Source of the DNA: Hyphomonadaceae bacterium
GTDB lineage: Bacteria; Pseudomonadota; Alphaproteobacteria; Caulobacterales; Aquidulcibacteraceae
NCBI GenBank assembly: GCA_016791325.1
Contig: JAEUMU010000181.1
Location: 1-8,876 of the forward strand
Reading direction: 5' to 3'
Length of the DNA: 8,876 nt
Shown here: one piece after another, positions 1 through 6,850 of the stretch
Layout: every line of letters begins with the position of its first letter
How positions within the stretch are numbered: the stretch's first letter is position 1
The notes under the pieces: generated by a model
The model's database searches: none
What the model was told of the DNA's origin: nothing
The model's input: only the letters and a program-made list of their open reading frames with translations
Position numbers and translations under genes: made by a program

Positions 1-671
1 GCCTCGGGGCCGGTGACGCTGGACATTGGCACGCCCGTCAGGCGTAGCACGCCGCGCACCTGCTCGCTGCGCTCGACCACCTGATCCTCAAGCTCGGAGA
101 GGGTGGCGTCCTGATCGGAAACCAAACGATCGGGGCGGGCGCGATAGCCGACGGTCGTGACCTGATAAGGCTCGGAGGAAACCGTGCGGGCCTGGCGCGG
201 CTCAGCCTCGTCGATCGAGGCGGCCATGATCATGCGCGCGCCGTCACGCTCGATCGGGCGGGCGGCGGCGACTTGCAGCGACGAGCCGCCGGCATATTCC
301 AGCAGCGAACGCAGGATTTCGTGGCGGCTTTCGAATTCGGCTGTGGCGCGGTCAAACTGGCGGGTGCGCTCTTCAAGCTGAGCCTGGGCCGCGGCCGCCT
401 GGGCGCGGGATTCGTCCAGCCAGCGATCGTATTTGGCGCGTTCGCGCTCAACCTCGGTGTTGCTGGCGGACGCCTGCTGACTGTCGAGGATGGTGTTGGT
501 GGTGGCGTAAACGCACCACCCGGCCAGCCCCACCGCGCTCAGCGCCAGCAGCGCCTGCTTGCCGGGCGACAATGAGACGTAGCGCACCGTGCCGCCGCTG
601 CGGTGGTATATCTGACGCTCAGGAAAAATGCGATCGAAGAACGCTCGCGCTCGCGACCCGAACTGGCTCAT
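1..671 (-). CDS. Membrane-anchored coiled-coil protein, probable M23 metalloendopeptidase N-terminus (partial)
   Basis: The reading frame is open from an ATG at 671-669 to the left edge (223 complete codons); the C-terminus lies outside the window. Seen: a basic cytoplasmic head of about 37 residues containing FPERQIYHRSGGTVRYVSL (residues 16-34), one hydrophobic segment (about 38-58), then a Glu/Arg/Ala-rich stretch (about 71-125) that should form a periplasmic coiled coil, and a second Glu-rich helix near 190-207. This arrangement, and especially the FPERQI-YHRSGG-VRY head, resembles alphaproteobacterial M23 peptidases with a DUF5930-like N-terminus, which cleave peptidoglycan crosslinks in the periplasm. 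The zinc-binding catalytic domain (HxxxD and HxH) is not in the window, so the enzyme call is inference. The start is supported by a promoter candidate at 706-732; the Shine-Dalgarno is weak (GGTGG). It could instead be another coiled-coil division or envelope protein. Confidence 0.6.
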   Translation of the reverse strand, partial: MSQFGSRARAFFDRIFPERQIYHRSGGTVRYVSLSPGKQALLALSAVGLAGWCVYATTNTILDSQQASASNTEVERERAKYDRWLDESRAQAAAAQAQLEERTRQFDRATAEFESRHEILRSLLEYAGGSSLQVAAARPIERDGARMIMAASIDEAEPRQARTVSSEPYQVTTVGYRARPDRLVSDQDATLSELEDQVVERSEQVRGVLRLTGVPMSSVTGPE

Positions 672-705
672 TGTCCGCCACCGCCCGCTAACTTGGTAAA
701 ATTGC

Positions 706-732
706 CGTGTAGCCCCGCCAAAAGCGATCCAA
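706..732 (-). promoter_or_regulatory. Candidate housekeeping promoter for the M23-like gene
   Basis: On the minus strand, TTGGATC (732-726) is followed after 12 bases by GCTACACG (713-706). This matches the Caulobacter-type sigma-73 pattern (TTGaCgS, 10-14 bases, GCTANAWC) well in the GCTANA part. Transcription would begin near 699-700, giving a leader of about 28 bases before the ATG at 671. It would let the gene be expressed independently of bcp upstream. The match is by eye only. Confidence 0.4.
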
Positions 733-766
733 CCTGAAACGCTCCCGAATTGCAACAGGCCCTTGC

Positions 767-801
767 TGCCGTTTACAGGAATTTCAGGCTTGTTAACGGC
801 A
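767..801. repeat. Inverted repeat in the bcp-M23 intergenic region
   Basis: TGCCGTT (767-773) and AACGGCA (795-801) are perfect 7-base complements separated by 21 bases. The repeat sits 57 bases past the bcp stop codon and upstream of the promoter candidate of the next gene. No T-run follows on either strand, so it does not look like a classical terminator. It may be an operator or chance. The rest of 672-857 shows no gene. Confidence 0.3.
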
Positions 802-857
802 AACCTGCGAGTTTCGCGCCAAAGTTGCCCGCGCAAAGTAAAGGCCTCGTTGCGCCA

Positions 858-1328
858 TCAGAGCGCCTTAACCTCCGCCAACACTTCGTTTGCATGGCCC
901 GCCACTTTGACTTTACGCCAAATGCGGGAGATGCGGCCCTTTTCGTCAATCAAGAAGGTGGCGCGCTCTATCCCCATGAAACGGCGCCCGTAGAGGGTCT
1001 TTTCCACCCAGACGCCGTAGCGCTCGCAGACCGCGCCGTCTTCGTCCGAGGCGAGAATGAGCTTGAGGCCGTGCTTGGCGGCGAATCTCTCATGTTTGGC
1101 GGGGGTATCGCGGGAGACGCCGACCACCGCGCAGTTCGCAGTTGCGAACTGGCGGGCTTTTTCAGTGAAGTTTAGGGCTTCTGTTGTACATCCGGGCGTG
1201 TCGTCCTTGGGGTAGAAGTAAAGGACGACGCGCTTGCCTTTTAGACCAGCCAGGCTGACGCGCCCGTCGCCGGCGGTTGGCAAGTCCCAAGGGGGTGCGG
1301 GGTCGCCAGGTTTGAGCGTTTTGGTCAT
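858..1328 (-). CDS. bcp: Thioredoxin-dependent peroxiredoxin, Bcp/PrxQ family
   Basis: A cytoplasmic thiol peroxidase that reduces hydrogen peroxide and organic hydroperoxides through a reactive cysteine recycled by thioredoxin (family knowledge). The protein is 156 residues, the usual length. Seen: the redox-site stretch FYPKDDTPGCTTEA with peroxidatic Cys47, then VVGVSRDTP (68-76), the conserved ILASDEDGAVCERYGVW region (91-107), and GIERATFLIDEKGRI near the C-terminus. There is no cysteine five residues after Cys47 (Leu52), where E. coli Bcp has its resolving cysteine; Cys66 and Cys101 are the only others. The start at 1328 is fixed by a perfect AGGAGG ribosome binding site (1340-1335) six bases upstream. 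The frame stays open far upstream, but that is antisense to the next gene. It is divergent from the AsmA-like gene and upstream of the M23-like gene on the same strand. Confidence 0.95.
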   Translation of the reverse strand: MTKTLKPGDPAPPWDLPTAGDGRVSLAGLKGKRVVLYFYPKDDTPGCTTEALNFTEKARQFATANCAVVGVSRDTPAKHERFAAKHGLKLILASDEDGAVCERYGVWVEKTLYGRRFMGIERATFLIDEKGRISRIWRKVKVAGHANEVLAEVKAL

Positions 1329-1334
1329 CCACTG

Positions 1335-1340
1335 CCTCCT
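1335..1340 (-). promoter_or_regulatory. Ribosome binding site of bcp
   Basis: AGGAGG on the minus strand, six bases from the ATG at 1328. It is the strongest Shine-Dalgarno in the window and decides the bcp start within a much longer open frame. Confidence 0.85.
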
Positions 1341-1341
1341 G

Positions 1342-1358
1342 GCCGGCAGCGTGCCGGC
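1342..1358 (-). promoter_or_regulatory. Hairpin next to the bcp ribosome binding site
   Basis: GCCGGCA (1342-1348) and TGCCGGC (1352-1358) are perfect complements with a three-base loop. The stem ends one base from the AGGAGG of bcp. If it lies within the bcp leader, it could affect ribosome access or mRNA stability. If it lies upstream of the transcript start, it could be a dyad-symmetric operator. The symmetry is seen; the role is inferred. Confidence 0.4.
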
Positions 1359-1400
1359 TGACAGCGCCCGCGCCAAGGGGGGCGGCGCTGGGGCGAGGCT

Positions 1401-1430
1401 TTGCGCCTTAGGCGTTTCCGAGGCTAGAGA
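1401..1430 (+). promoter_or_regulatory. Candidate promoter of the AsmA-like gene
   Basis: TTGCGCC (1401-1407) and GCTAGAGA (1423-1430), 15 bases apart, resemble the Caulobacter-type housekeeping promoter. Transcription would start near 1437, leaving a leader of about 20 bases that contains the GGAGAGG ribosome binding site (1446-1452) before the ATG at 1458. Spacing is one base outside the usual range. Judged by eye. Confidence 0.4.
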
Positions 1431-1457
1431 TAGACCCGGGGCGGCGGAGAGGCGCGG

Positions 1458-4400
1458 ATGATTCGCCGCTCGACGCTCATTGCTGTCGAAATTGTGCTTG
1501 GGCTGGTGGCGGCCTTGGCGATCGGGCTTGGCGTGGCTTGGTGGCGGCTGAGCCAGGGCCCGCTCGAACTGAGCCAGATCCGCGATCACGTGCAATCGGA
1601 GCTGAGCGCTGCCCGCGGCGGGCGCCCGGTCAGCATTGACCGGGTTGAGCTGGCCTGGACGCGCAACGCGCTGGAGCTGCGCGCGGTGGGCGTGCGGGTG
1701 CTGAACGAACAAGGCGGCGTGCAATCGCAGGCCGATGAAGCGCGCATCGAACTGGCCGTGCTGCCGCTGGTGATCGGCCAAATCCGGCTGATGGGAGCGG
1801 AATTCCGCGGCGGTGAGATCACGCTCACGCGCAAGCCGGATCATGCGCTGCATGTGGCGTTCGGGCCCGAAGGCGCGCAGCCGGACATCATTGTGCCGCC
1901 GAGCGATCCGGGCATGAGCCTCGAAGCGCGCGTGGCGCGCCTGCTGGATGGGCTGGAGGCGGCGTTCCGGCCGGTGGGCGCGGGCGGGCGGCTGCGCGAA
2001 ATCACCGTGCTGGGCGCCACGCTCAACGTGATTGACGAAGCGGGCGGCGGGCGCTGGCGCGCCGATGACGCGCGCCTCGAACTGGCGCGCCAGGGACGCA
2101 CATTGGCGCTCGAGGTGGATGCGCGGCTGGAAGCCGCCGAGGGCGCGGCGCCGGCGACACTGCGCATCACCACGGATACGCGCTTTCAGACCGCTGTGGT
2201 GGAATTCGGCGCCGCGCAGGTGCGCCCGCGGGCGGTGTTTTCGCCAGCGGCGCTGGGACCGTTCGCGGGGCTGGATGCGCCGCTGACCGCCAACATTTCC
2301 ATCGGCCTCGACCGTGCGCGCGGCGTGACCCGGTTTGAAGGCGACATGACGCTCGGGCGCGGCGCGGCGGATATGGCGGGCGGGCGCTTTACGCTGGAAG
2401 GCGGCAGCCTGCGCGGGCGCTACGACATCGCCAGCGATGAACTGATCCTCGATCAATTGGAACTGGCCGGCGATCGCACGCGCATCGAAGGCGAAGTGCG
2501 CGTGCGCGATGTTTCCGCCATCATGCGTGCTGCGCCCGATGCGCCGGCGGCATTCAACATTACGCTTCCTTCCATGCGCATGGCCGTGCCGGCGGCGTTT
2601 GCCGAACCGGTGGCGTTCTCCAACGTGCAGGTGGTGGGCGCGATCGAGGCGGCGGGGCGCACGATCAGGCTGACGCGGCTTAGCGCGCACACGGGCGACG
2701 GGCAGCTGGAAGCCAGCGGGCGTGTCTATTGGGCCGAGGCCGGGCCGGAGCGGCGGCTTTATCCAGGCGTGGAGTTGAACGGCGCGCTTGCAGGCGCGGT
2801 GGATGTGAGCGCGGTGATGGCGGCGTGGCCGATCGGGCTGGGCGAGAACACACGCGCCTATCTCGCACGCGCTTTGCGCGAAGGGCGCGTGAGCGATGCG
2901 ACCATCGCGCTGGACGTTCGCCCCAGCGATAACGCGGCGGGCGTGTGGCGCAACGAAGCCGTGGATGTGCGCTTCAATGTGAGCGGCGTGACGCTGCAAT
3001 ACATATCCACCATGGCGCCGGTGCAGGCCGCGCGCGGCGCGGGCGTGCTGCGGGGCAATCGCTTCGATCTCACCATCGCGGAAGCGCGTATCAACGATCT
3101 TGTCATAACGAACGGGCGCGTGGAGGCGCCGCGTCTGCGATCGCAGGGCGCGCCGGGAATGCTGAGCATTTCCGGCCAAGCCGATGGCGATGCGCGCAAC
3201 ATGATCGAGTTGTTGCTGCAGGAGCCGCTGGCCTTGGGCGACCGCCTGCCGGTGGAGGCGGCTTCGGTGACTGGGCGCGGCTCGGTTCGGCTGACGCTGC
3301 AGCGGCCGTTGATGCATGACGTTCAGTTTGAGGATTGGCGCTTCAACATCGACGGTGAGATCAACAATTTCGCTGGGCAGATGACCTCGCGCCGGGTGGC
3401 GCTCTCCAATGGGACAATGCGCATTCGCGGCGATCAACGCGCGGTGACGGTTTCGGGGCCAGTGCGGGCGGGCGCTTCCGATATTCGCGAAGTACGCTGG
3501 ACCGAATATCTGAACCGACGCGGGCGGGCGTCTTCGGAATATCAGATCGCCGGCGTGTTCGACGCCAACGATCTGCAGCGGCTTGGCTATTCAGTGGCCG
3601 CTTATGCGCGTGGACGCATTGATGTGACGGTGAGCGGCGAAGGGCGCGGGTTTGACGTCGATCAGGCGTTGGTGCAGCTCGATCTCACGGCGGCGGCCGT
3701 ACAAACGCCGCGCGGGTTCTGGAGTAAGCCCGCCGGCGAGGCCGCGCGCGCGAGTTTCCGCGTGGAGCGCCAGCGCGACGGTGGGTTGGCGTTCTTGAAC
3801 GTGAGCGCTCAGGGCGCCGACATGGATGCGCAAGGCCGCATGCGGTTGACGCAGGATGGGCGCGTCGCCGAAGCGGAAGCGAATAGATTCATCATAGAAG
3901 GGCGCACCAATGCGCGCCTGCTGGCGCGCCGCGGCGAAGACGGGGGCCTCGACGTCACGGTGCGCGGGGCGATGTTCGATGCCGCCCCGTTCATGGGCGC
4001 GGATGAAACGCCCGCGCCGGGTGCGCAAGCGGGCCAGCCAAGCGCACCCACGCCACTGCGCGCCAATGTTGTTGTGGATCGCCTGCGCCTGCGCGGGGGC
4101 GCAGTGCTGAGCGATGCGCGCGTCGATCTCGCGGCGACGGGGTCGGTGCTGCGTTTGCTTTCCGCGGAGGGTCGCACGCCGAACGGCGGTTCATTCTCGC
4201 TGGCGATGGGCCCGCGCCCGACCGATCCGCAAGGGCGCTTGCGGTTCCGCTCCGACGACGCAGGCTTCGCCGTGAGGGCGCTGACGGGGGCGGAAAACGT
4301 CGTCGGCGGGACGGCGAGCGCGGACGGCGACTGGTTGGTGGGTGCTTCCAATCGTGCGAATTTCACCGTGCGCATGCGCGATTTCCAAGTGGTGCGGCTG

Positions 4401-4907
4401 CCGGCGATGGCGCGGCTTTTGTCTTCGGCGGGCTCGCTCACGGGGCTGGTGGAAATGCTCAACGGCGACGGCATTGGCTTCACCGCGCTCGATGCGCGCA
4501 TGGCTTACGCCAACAACCAGTTGAGCTTCAGCGATGGGCGCATGACGGGGCCCTCGCTGGGCCTGACGGGCGCGGGCGCCTACGACATGCGGCGCGATAA
4601 TCTGAGCATTGACGGCGTGGTGGCGCCTTCGCCGGTGCTGAACCTTTCAATGCTGGGCAATGTGCCGGTGATCGGCGACCTGCTGGTGTCGCGGCGCGGC
4701 GAAGGCGTGTTCGGCATGACCTACGCGATCAATGGCCGCGCTGCTGAGCCGCGCGTGAGCGTCAACCCGATCTCGGCGCTGACGCCTGGCATTCTGCGCC
4801 GCATCTTCGAGCCGATACAGCCGCGCACTGCGCCGCCGGAGCCCGTGGGCGAAGGCGATGCGCAAGAAGGCGCGGTGGCCCCTATGGCGGAAGCAGGCGC
4901 GCCTTAG
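1458..4907 (+). CDS. AsmA-like/YhdP-type envelope protein with DUF3971 and AsmA C-terminal region
   Basis: The protein has 1149 residues. Seen: one N-terminal membrane anchor (about 6-30, no cleavage site apparent), then a very long beta-rich periplasmic part. The N-terminal segment (LELSQIRDHVQSEL, SIDRVELAW) is typical of AsmA repeats; the middle, including ARAYLARALREGRVSDATIAL near residue 465, fits DUF3971; residues about 975-1120 match the AsmA-like C-terminal module (LPAMARLLSSAGSLTGL, then VPVIGDLLVSRRGEGVFGMTY and VNPISALTPGILRRIFEP). A Pro/Ala-rich linker lies near 849-867 and the last 25 residues are low-complexity. Large AsmA-like proteins (YhdP, TamB, YdbH in E. coli) form grooved bridges that move phospholipids to the outer membrane; this role is inferred from the family. 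The start has GGAGAGG (1446-1452) five bases upstream. It is monocistronic, divergent from bcp and convergent with tyrS. Confidence 0.88.
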   Translation: MIRRSTLIAVEIVLGLVAALAIGLGVAWWRLSQGPLELSQIRDHVQSELSAARGGRPVSIDRVELAWTRNALELRAVGVRVLNEQGGVQSQADEARIELAVLPLVIGQIRLMGAEFRGGEITLTRKPDHALHVAFGPEGAQPDIIVPPSDPGMSLEARVARLLDGLEAAFRPVGAGGRLREITVLGATLNVIDEAGGGRWRADDARLELARQGRTLALEVDARLEAAEGAAPATLRITTDTRFQTAVVEFGAAQVRPRAVFSPAALGPFAGLDAPLTANISIGLDRARGVTRFEGDMTLGRGAADMAGGRFTLEGGSLRGRYDIASDELILDQLELAGDRTRIEGEVRVRDVSAIMRAAPDAPAAFNITLPSMRMAVPAAFAEPVAFSNVQVVGAIEAAGRTIRLTRLSAHTGDGQLEASGRVYWAEAGPERRLYPGVELNGALAGAVDVSAVMAAWPIGLGENTRAYLARALREGRVSDATIALDVRPSDNAAGVWRNEAVDVRFNVSGVTLQYISTMAPVQAARGAGVLRGNRFDLTIAEARINDLVITNGRVEAPRLRSQGAPGMLSISGQADGDARNMIELLLQEPLALGDRLPVEAASVTGRGSVRLTLQRPLMHDVQFEDWRFNIDGEINNFAGQMTSRRVALSNGTMRIRGDQRAVTVSGPVRAGASDIREVRWTEYLNRRGRASSEYQIAGVFDANDLQRLGYSVAAYARGRIDVTVSGEGRGFDVDQALVQLDLTAAAVQTPRGFWSKPAGEAARASFRVERQRDGGLAFLNVSAQGADMDAQGRMRLTQDGRVAEAEANRFIIEGRTNARLLARRGEDGGLDVTVRGAMFDAAPFMGADETPAPGAQAGQPSAPTPLRANVVVDRLRLRGGAVLSDARVDLAATGSVLRLLSAEGRTPNGGSFSLAMGPRPTDPQGRLRFRSDDAGFAVRALTGAENVVGGTASADGDWLVGASNRANFTVRMRDFQVVRLPAMARLLSSAGSLTGLVEMLNGDGIGFTALDARMAYANNQLSFSDGRMTGPSLGLTGAGAYDMRRDNLSIDGVVAPSPVLNLSMLGNVPVIGDLLVSRRGEGVFGMTYAINGRAAEPRVSVNPISALTPGILRRIFEPIQPRTAPPEPVGEGDAQEGAVAPMAEAGAP

Positions 4908-4920
4908 CGAGGCGGGCGCC
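4896..4920 (+). terminator. Hairpin across the stop codon of the AsmA-like gene
   Basis: GGCGC-GCCT (4896-4904) pairs with AGGC and GCGCC (4910-4920), giving nine base pairs with a two-G bulge (4914-4915) and a five-base loop (4905-4909). The TAG stop occupies the loop. A G-run rather than a T-run follows, so it is not a canonical intrinsic terminator. It could stabilise the mRNA end or assist termination between the convergent genes. Confidence 0.35.
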
Positions 4921-4969
4921 GGGGGGCCGTGGCGGCGGCGGACGCGGGCAAGGCTTCGTCACGGGGGGC

Positions 4970-5005
4970 GGCCTGGGTTCTGCGCGTGCTGGCGCACGCC
5001 AGGCC
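4970..5005. terminator. Possible bidirectional hairpin between convergent genes
   Basis: GGCCTGG (4970-4976) pairs with CCAGGCC (4999-5005) around an inner CGTGC/GCACG stem (4985-4989 with 4994-4998) that has a four-base loop. It lies in the 108-bp gap between the ends of the AsmA-like gene and tyrS, so it could serve both. No T-run follows on either strand, and such stems are easy to find in DNA this GC-rich. Confidence 0.25.
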
Positions 5006-5015
5006 CGGGAAGCGG

Positions 5016-6257
5016 TTAGAGCTTGAGCAGCGCGTGCTTCTTCTTGCCGAGCGAGAGTTTGATGGCGCCGTTGATGACGTGCGCGTGCGTGAGCGTGGCG
5101 GCTTCGTCGGCGATGGGGGCGTCGTTCACGCGCAATGCGCCAGCGGCGATATGGCGCTTGGCTTCGCCGTTCGAGGCCACCAGTCCCGCACGCACGAACG
5201 CGGCGGCGACGCGCAGGCCTTCGTCAAGTTCGGCGGCGGTGACGGGGAAGCTCGGCAAATCCGCGGACGTCACGCCTTGCTCGAAGGTGGCTTGCGCGGC
5301 GCTGGCGGCTTTGTTGGCTTCATCGCGCCCGTGCAGCAGGGCCGTGGCTTCGGTGGCGAGCACTTTTTTAGCGTCGTTGATCTCAGCGCCTTGCAACGCT
5401 TCGAGGCGCGCGATTTCATCCAGCGGCAGATCGGTGAAGATGCGCAGGAAACGCCCGACATCGGCATCCTCGGCGTTGCGCCAGTATTGCCAGTAGTCAT
5501 AGGGGCTCTTCATGTCGGCGTTGAGCCACACGGCGCCATCGGCCGTCTTGCCCATTTTGGCGCCGCTCGCGGTGGTGATGAGCGGCTGGGTGAGGCCGAA
5601 GAGATTGTAACTCTCCATGCGCCGGCCAAGCTCGACGCCGTTGACGATGTTGCCCCACTGGTCGGAGCCGCCCATCTGCAGGTCGCAATTGTAGCGCCGC
5701 TTCAACTCCACGAAATCGTAGGCCTGCAGGATCATGTAGTTGAACTCGATGAAGCTCATCGGCTGTTCGCGCTCGAGGCGCAGGCGCACGGAATCCATCG
5801 TCAACATGCGGTTGACGCTCATGTGGCGGCCGACCGTGCGCAGGAAATCGAGGTAATTGAGCTTCAGCAGCCACTCGGAATTATCGACCAGGATGGCGTC
5901 TGATTTGCCGGGGCCGAAGCTCAGGAATTTGTCGAACGTGCCGCGGATAGAGGCGGTGTTCTTGACGATCTGTTCCTCGGAGAGAAGCTGGCGCATTTCC
6001 TCCTTGCCGGAAGGATCGCCGACGCGGGTGGTGCCGCCGCCGAGCAGCACGATCGGCTTGCCGCCGGCCTGCTGCAGGCGGCGCAGGAACATGATCTGCG
6101 TCAGGTTGCCCACGTGCAGGGACGGGGCCGTCATATCGAAGCCGATATAGCCGGTGACGCCGGCAAGGGCGGCCTTATCCAAGCCTTGCAAATCAGTGCA
6201 TTGGTGGAATTGGCCGCGCGCAGTGATCTCGCGCAGGAAGGGTGAGGCGACGTTCAT
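5016..6257 (-). CDS. tyrS: Tyrosyl-tRNA synthetase
   Basis: A class I aminoacyl-tRNA synthetase that charges tRNA-Tyr with tyrosine in the cytoplasm. The protein is 413 residues from the ATG at 6257, normal for the family. Seen: N-terminal [19 protein letters not shown]; the HIGH-type signature as HVGN (48-51); [13 protein letters not shown] (73-85); the tyrosine-site helix [10 protein letters not shown] (173-182); GGSDQWGN (196-203); the KMSKS-type loop as KMGKT (234-238); and a C-terminal S4 RNA-binding domain (about 335-410) ending in a Lys-rich tail. The frame continues upstream to a GTG at 6302, but those 15 residues are Arg-rich and unlike other TyrS N-termini, so I chose the ATG. No Shine-Dalgarno is visible before either start. 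It is divergent from the DOMON-like gene and convergent with the AsmA-like gene. Confidence 0.96.
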   Translation of the reverse strand: MNVASPFLREITARGQFHQCTDLQGLDKAALAGVTGYIGFDMTAPSLHVGNLTQIMFLRRLQQAGGKPIVLLGGGTTRVGDPSGKEEMRQLLSEEQIVKNTASIRGTFDKFLSFGPGKSDAILVDNSEWLLKLNYLDFLRTVGRHMSVNRMLTMDSVRLRLEREQPMSFIEFNYMILQAYDFVELKRRYNCDLQMGGSDQWGNIVNGVELGRRMESYNLFGLTQPLITTASGAKMGKTADGAVWLNADMKSPYDYWQYWRNAEDADVGRFLRIFTDLPLDEIARLEALQGAEINDAKKVLATEATALLHGRDEANKAASAAQATFEQGVTSADLPSFPVTAAELDEGLRVAAAFVRAGLVASNGEAKRHIAAGALRVNDAPIADEAATLTHAHVINGAIKLSLGKKKHALLKL

Positions 6258-6265
6258 GGCGGCGC

Positions 6266-6295
6266 GGCGGATAGCACGCTGGGGCCGTTCTGTCG
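6266..6295 (-). promoter_or_regulatory. Candidate tyrS promoter
   Basis: On the minus strand, a TTCGACA-like -35 is followed after about 15 bases by GCTATCCG. This -10 lies so close to the ATG at 6257 that the transcript would have almost no leader, which would fit the absence of a ribosome binding site. Coordinates are approximate and the match is weak. Confidence 0.25.
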
Positions 6296-6337
6296 AAGGC
6301 ACAGGTTGTTAAAGGGGATCGCGTTTAGGGTCGCGCC

Positions 6338-6850
6338 ATGCGGGTTGAGTTAAGGCCACATCCGAACACGCCCTGCGCGGCGGTGACGGCGATCGAGGTG
6401 GACGCCGAACGGGCGGGCGCGGTGCTGCGGCTGCGCTACAGCTTGCGGGGGCGGCTGGAGGACGTGCTCGTGCCGGCGCCGGCCTATGCCGAGCGAGCCG
6501 ACGGGCTTTGGCGCGAGACCTGCTTCGAGGCGTTCGTGCGCGGCGGCGACGCGCGCTATTGCGAGTTCAACTTCGCGCCGTCCACGCGCTGGGCGGCTTA
6601 CGCGTTCGAGGACTACCGGGCCGGCATGCGCGATTTCGAGGTGGCGCCGCTGCTGATTGAGGCGGAGACCGCTGCGGATGCGCTTACGCTGGAGGCGGCG
6701 GTGGCGCCGGGCGAGGCGGGACTGTGGCGCGTCGCGCTCTCGGCGGTGATCGAGGAGACAAGCGGCGCGAAATCCTATTGGGCGCTGAAGCATCCGCCAG
6801 GCAAACCGGATTTTCACCACGCGGACGGATTTGTGTTGGAGCTGCCATGA
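6338..6850 (+). CDS. DOMON-like domain protein (DOMON_murB_like type)
   Basis: A 170-residue protein with no signal peptide or membrane segment, so probably cytoplasmic. Seen: LWRETCFEAF (57-66), the long signature CEFNFAPSTRWAAYAFEDYR (75-94), and YWALKHPPGKPDFHHADGF (147-165). These match the small alphaproteobacterial/cyanobacterial proteins annotated as DOMON-like. DOMON folds are beta sandwiches, some of which bind haem or sugars; the role of this family is not established, and I do not assign one. An AGGG (6327-6330) precedes the ATG by seven bases. The stop codon overlaps the next start as ATGA (6847-6850), so it is very likely translationally coupled to the NamZ-family gene. That pairing hints at a shared amino-sugar or muropeptide context, which is inference only. 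Confidence 0.8.
   Translation: MRVELRPHPNTPCAAVTAIEVDAERAGAVLRLRYSLRGRLEDVLVPAPAYAERADGLWRETCFEAFVRGGDARYCEFNFAPSTRWAAYAFEDYRAGMRDFEVAPLLIEAETAADALTLEAAVAPGEAGLWRVALSAVIEETSGAKSYWALKHPPGKPDFHHADGFVLELP

Noticed and set aside
672..857. A CtrA-type cell-cycle site (TTAA-N7-TTAA), looked for because of the Caulobacter-like setting.
   Set aside because: Only isolated halves such as GTTAAC (793-797 region) are present; no correctly spaced pair was found here or in the other intergenic gaps.
1329..3437. An 859-codon minus-strand frame that would extend bcp upstream by about 700 residues, antisense to the AsmA-like gene.
   Set aside because: It is codon-for-codon in register with the sense gene, so it could only be interrupted by sense TTA, CTA or TCA codons, which are rare in such GC-rich DNA. 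Its product is Arg/His/Ala-rich with no domain, and bcp has a perfect ribosome binding site at 1340-1335.
4929..5903. A 324-codon plus-strand frame opposite tyrS.
   Set aside because: It lies antisense to a clear tyrS gene; the translation shows no recognisable domain and is composition-driven.
6258..6302. A 15-residue N-terminal extension of TyrS from a GTG start.
   Set aside because: It is Arg-rich, has no ribosome binding site, and would sit over the promoter candidate; the ATG at 6257 gives a typical TyrS N-terminus.
6724..6846. A 41-residue extension of the NamZ-family protein.
   Set aside because: It overlaps the end of the DOMON-like gene in another frame, while the ATG at 6847 has a ribosome binding site and begins exactly where family similarity begins.
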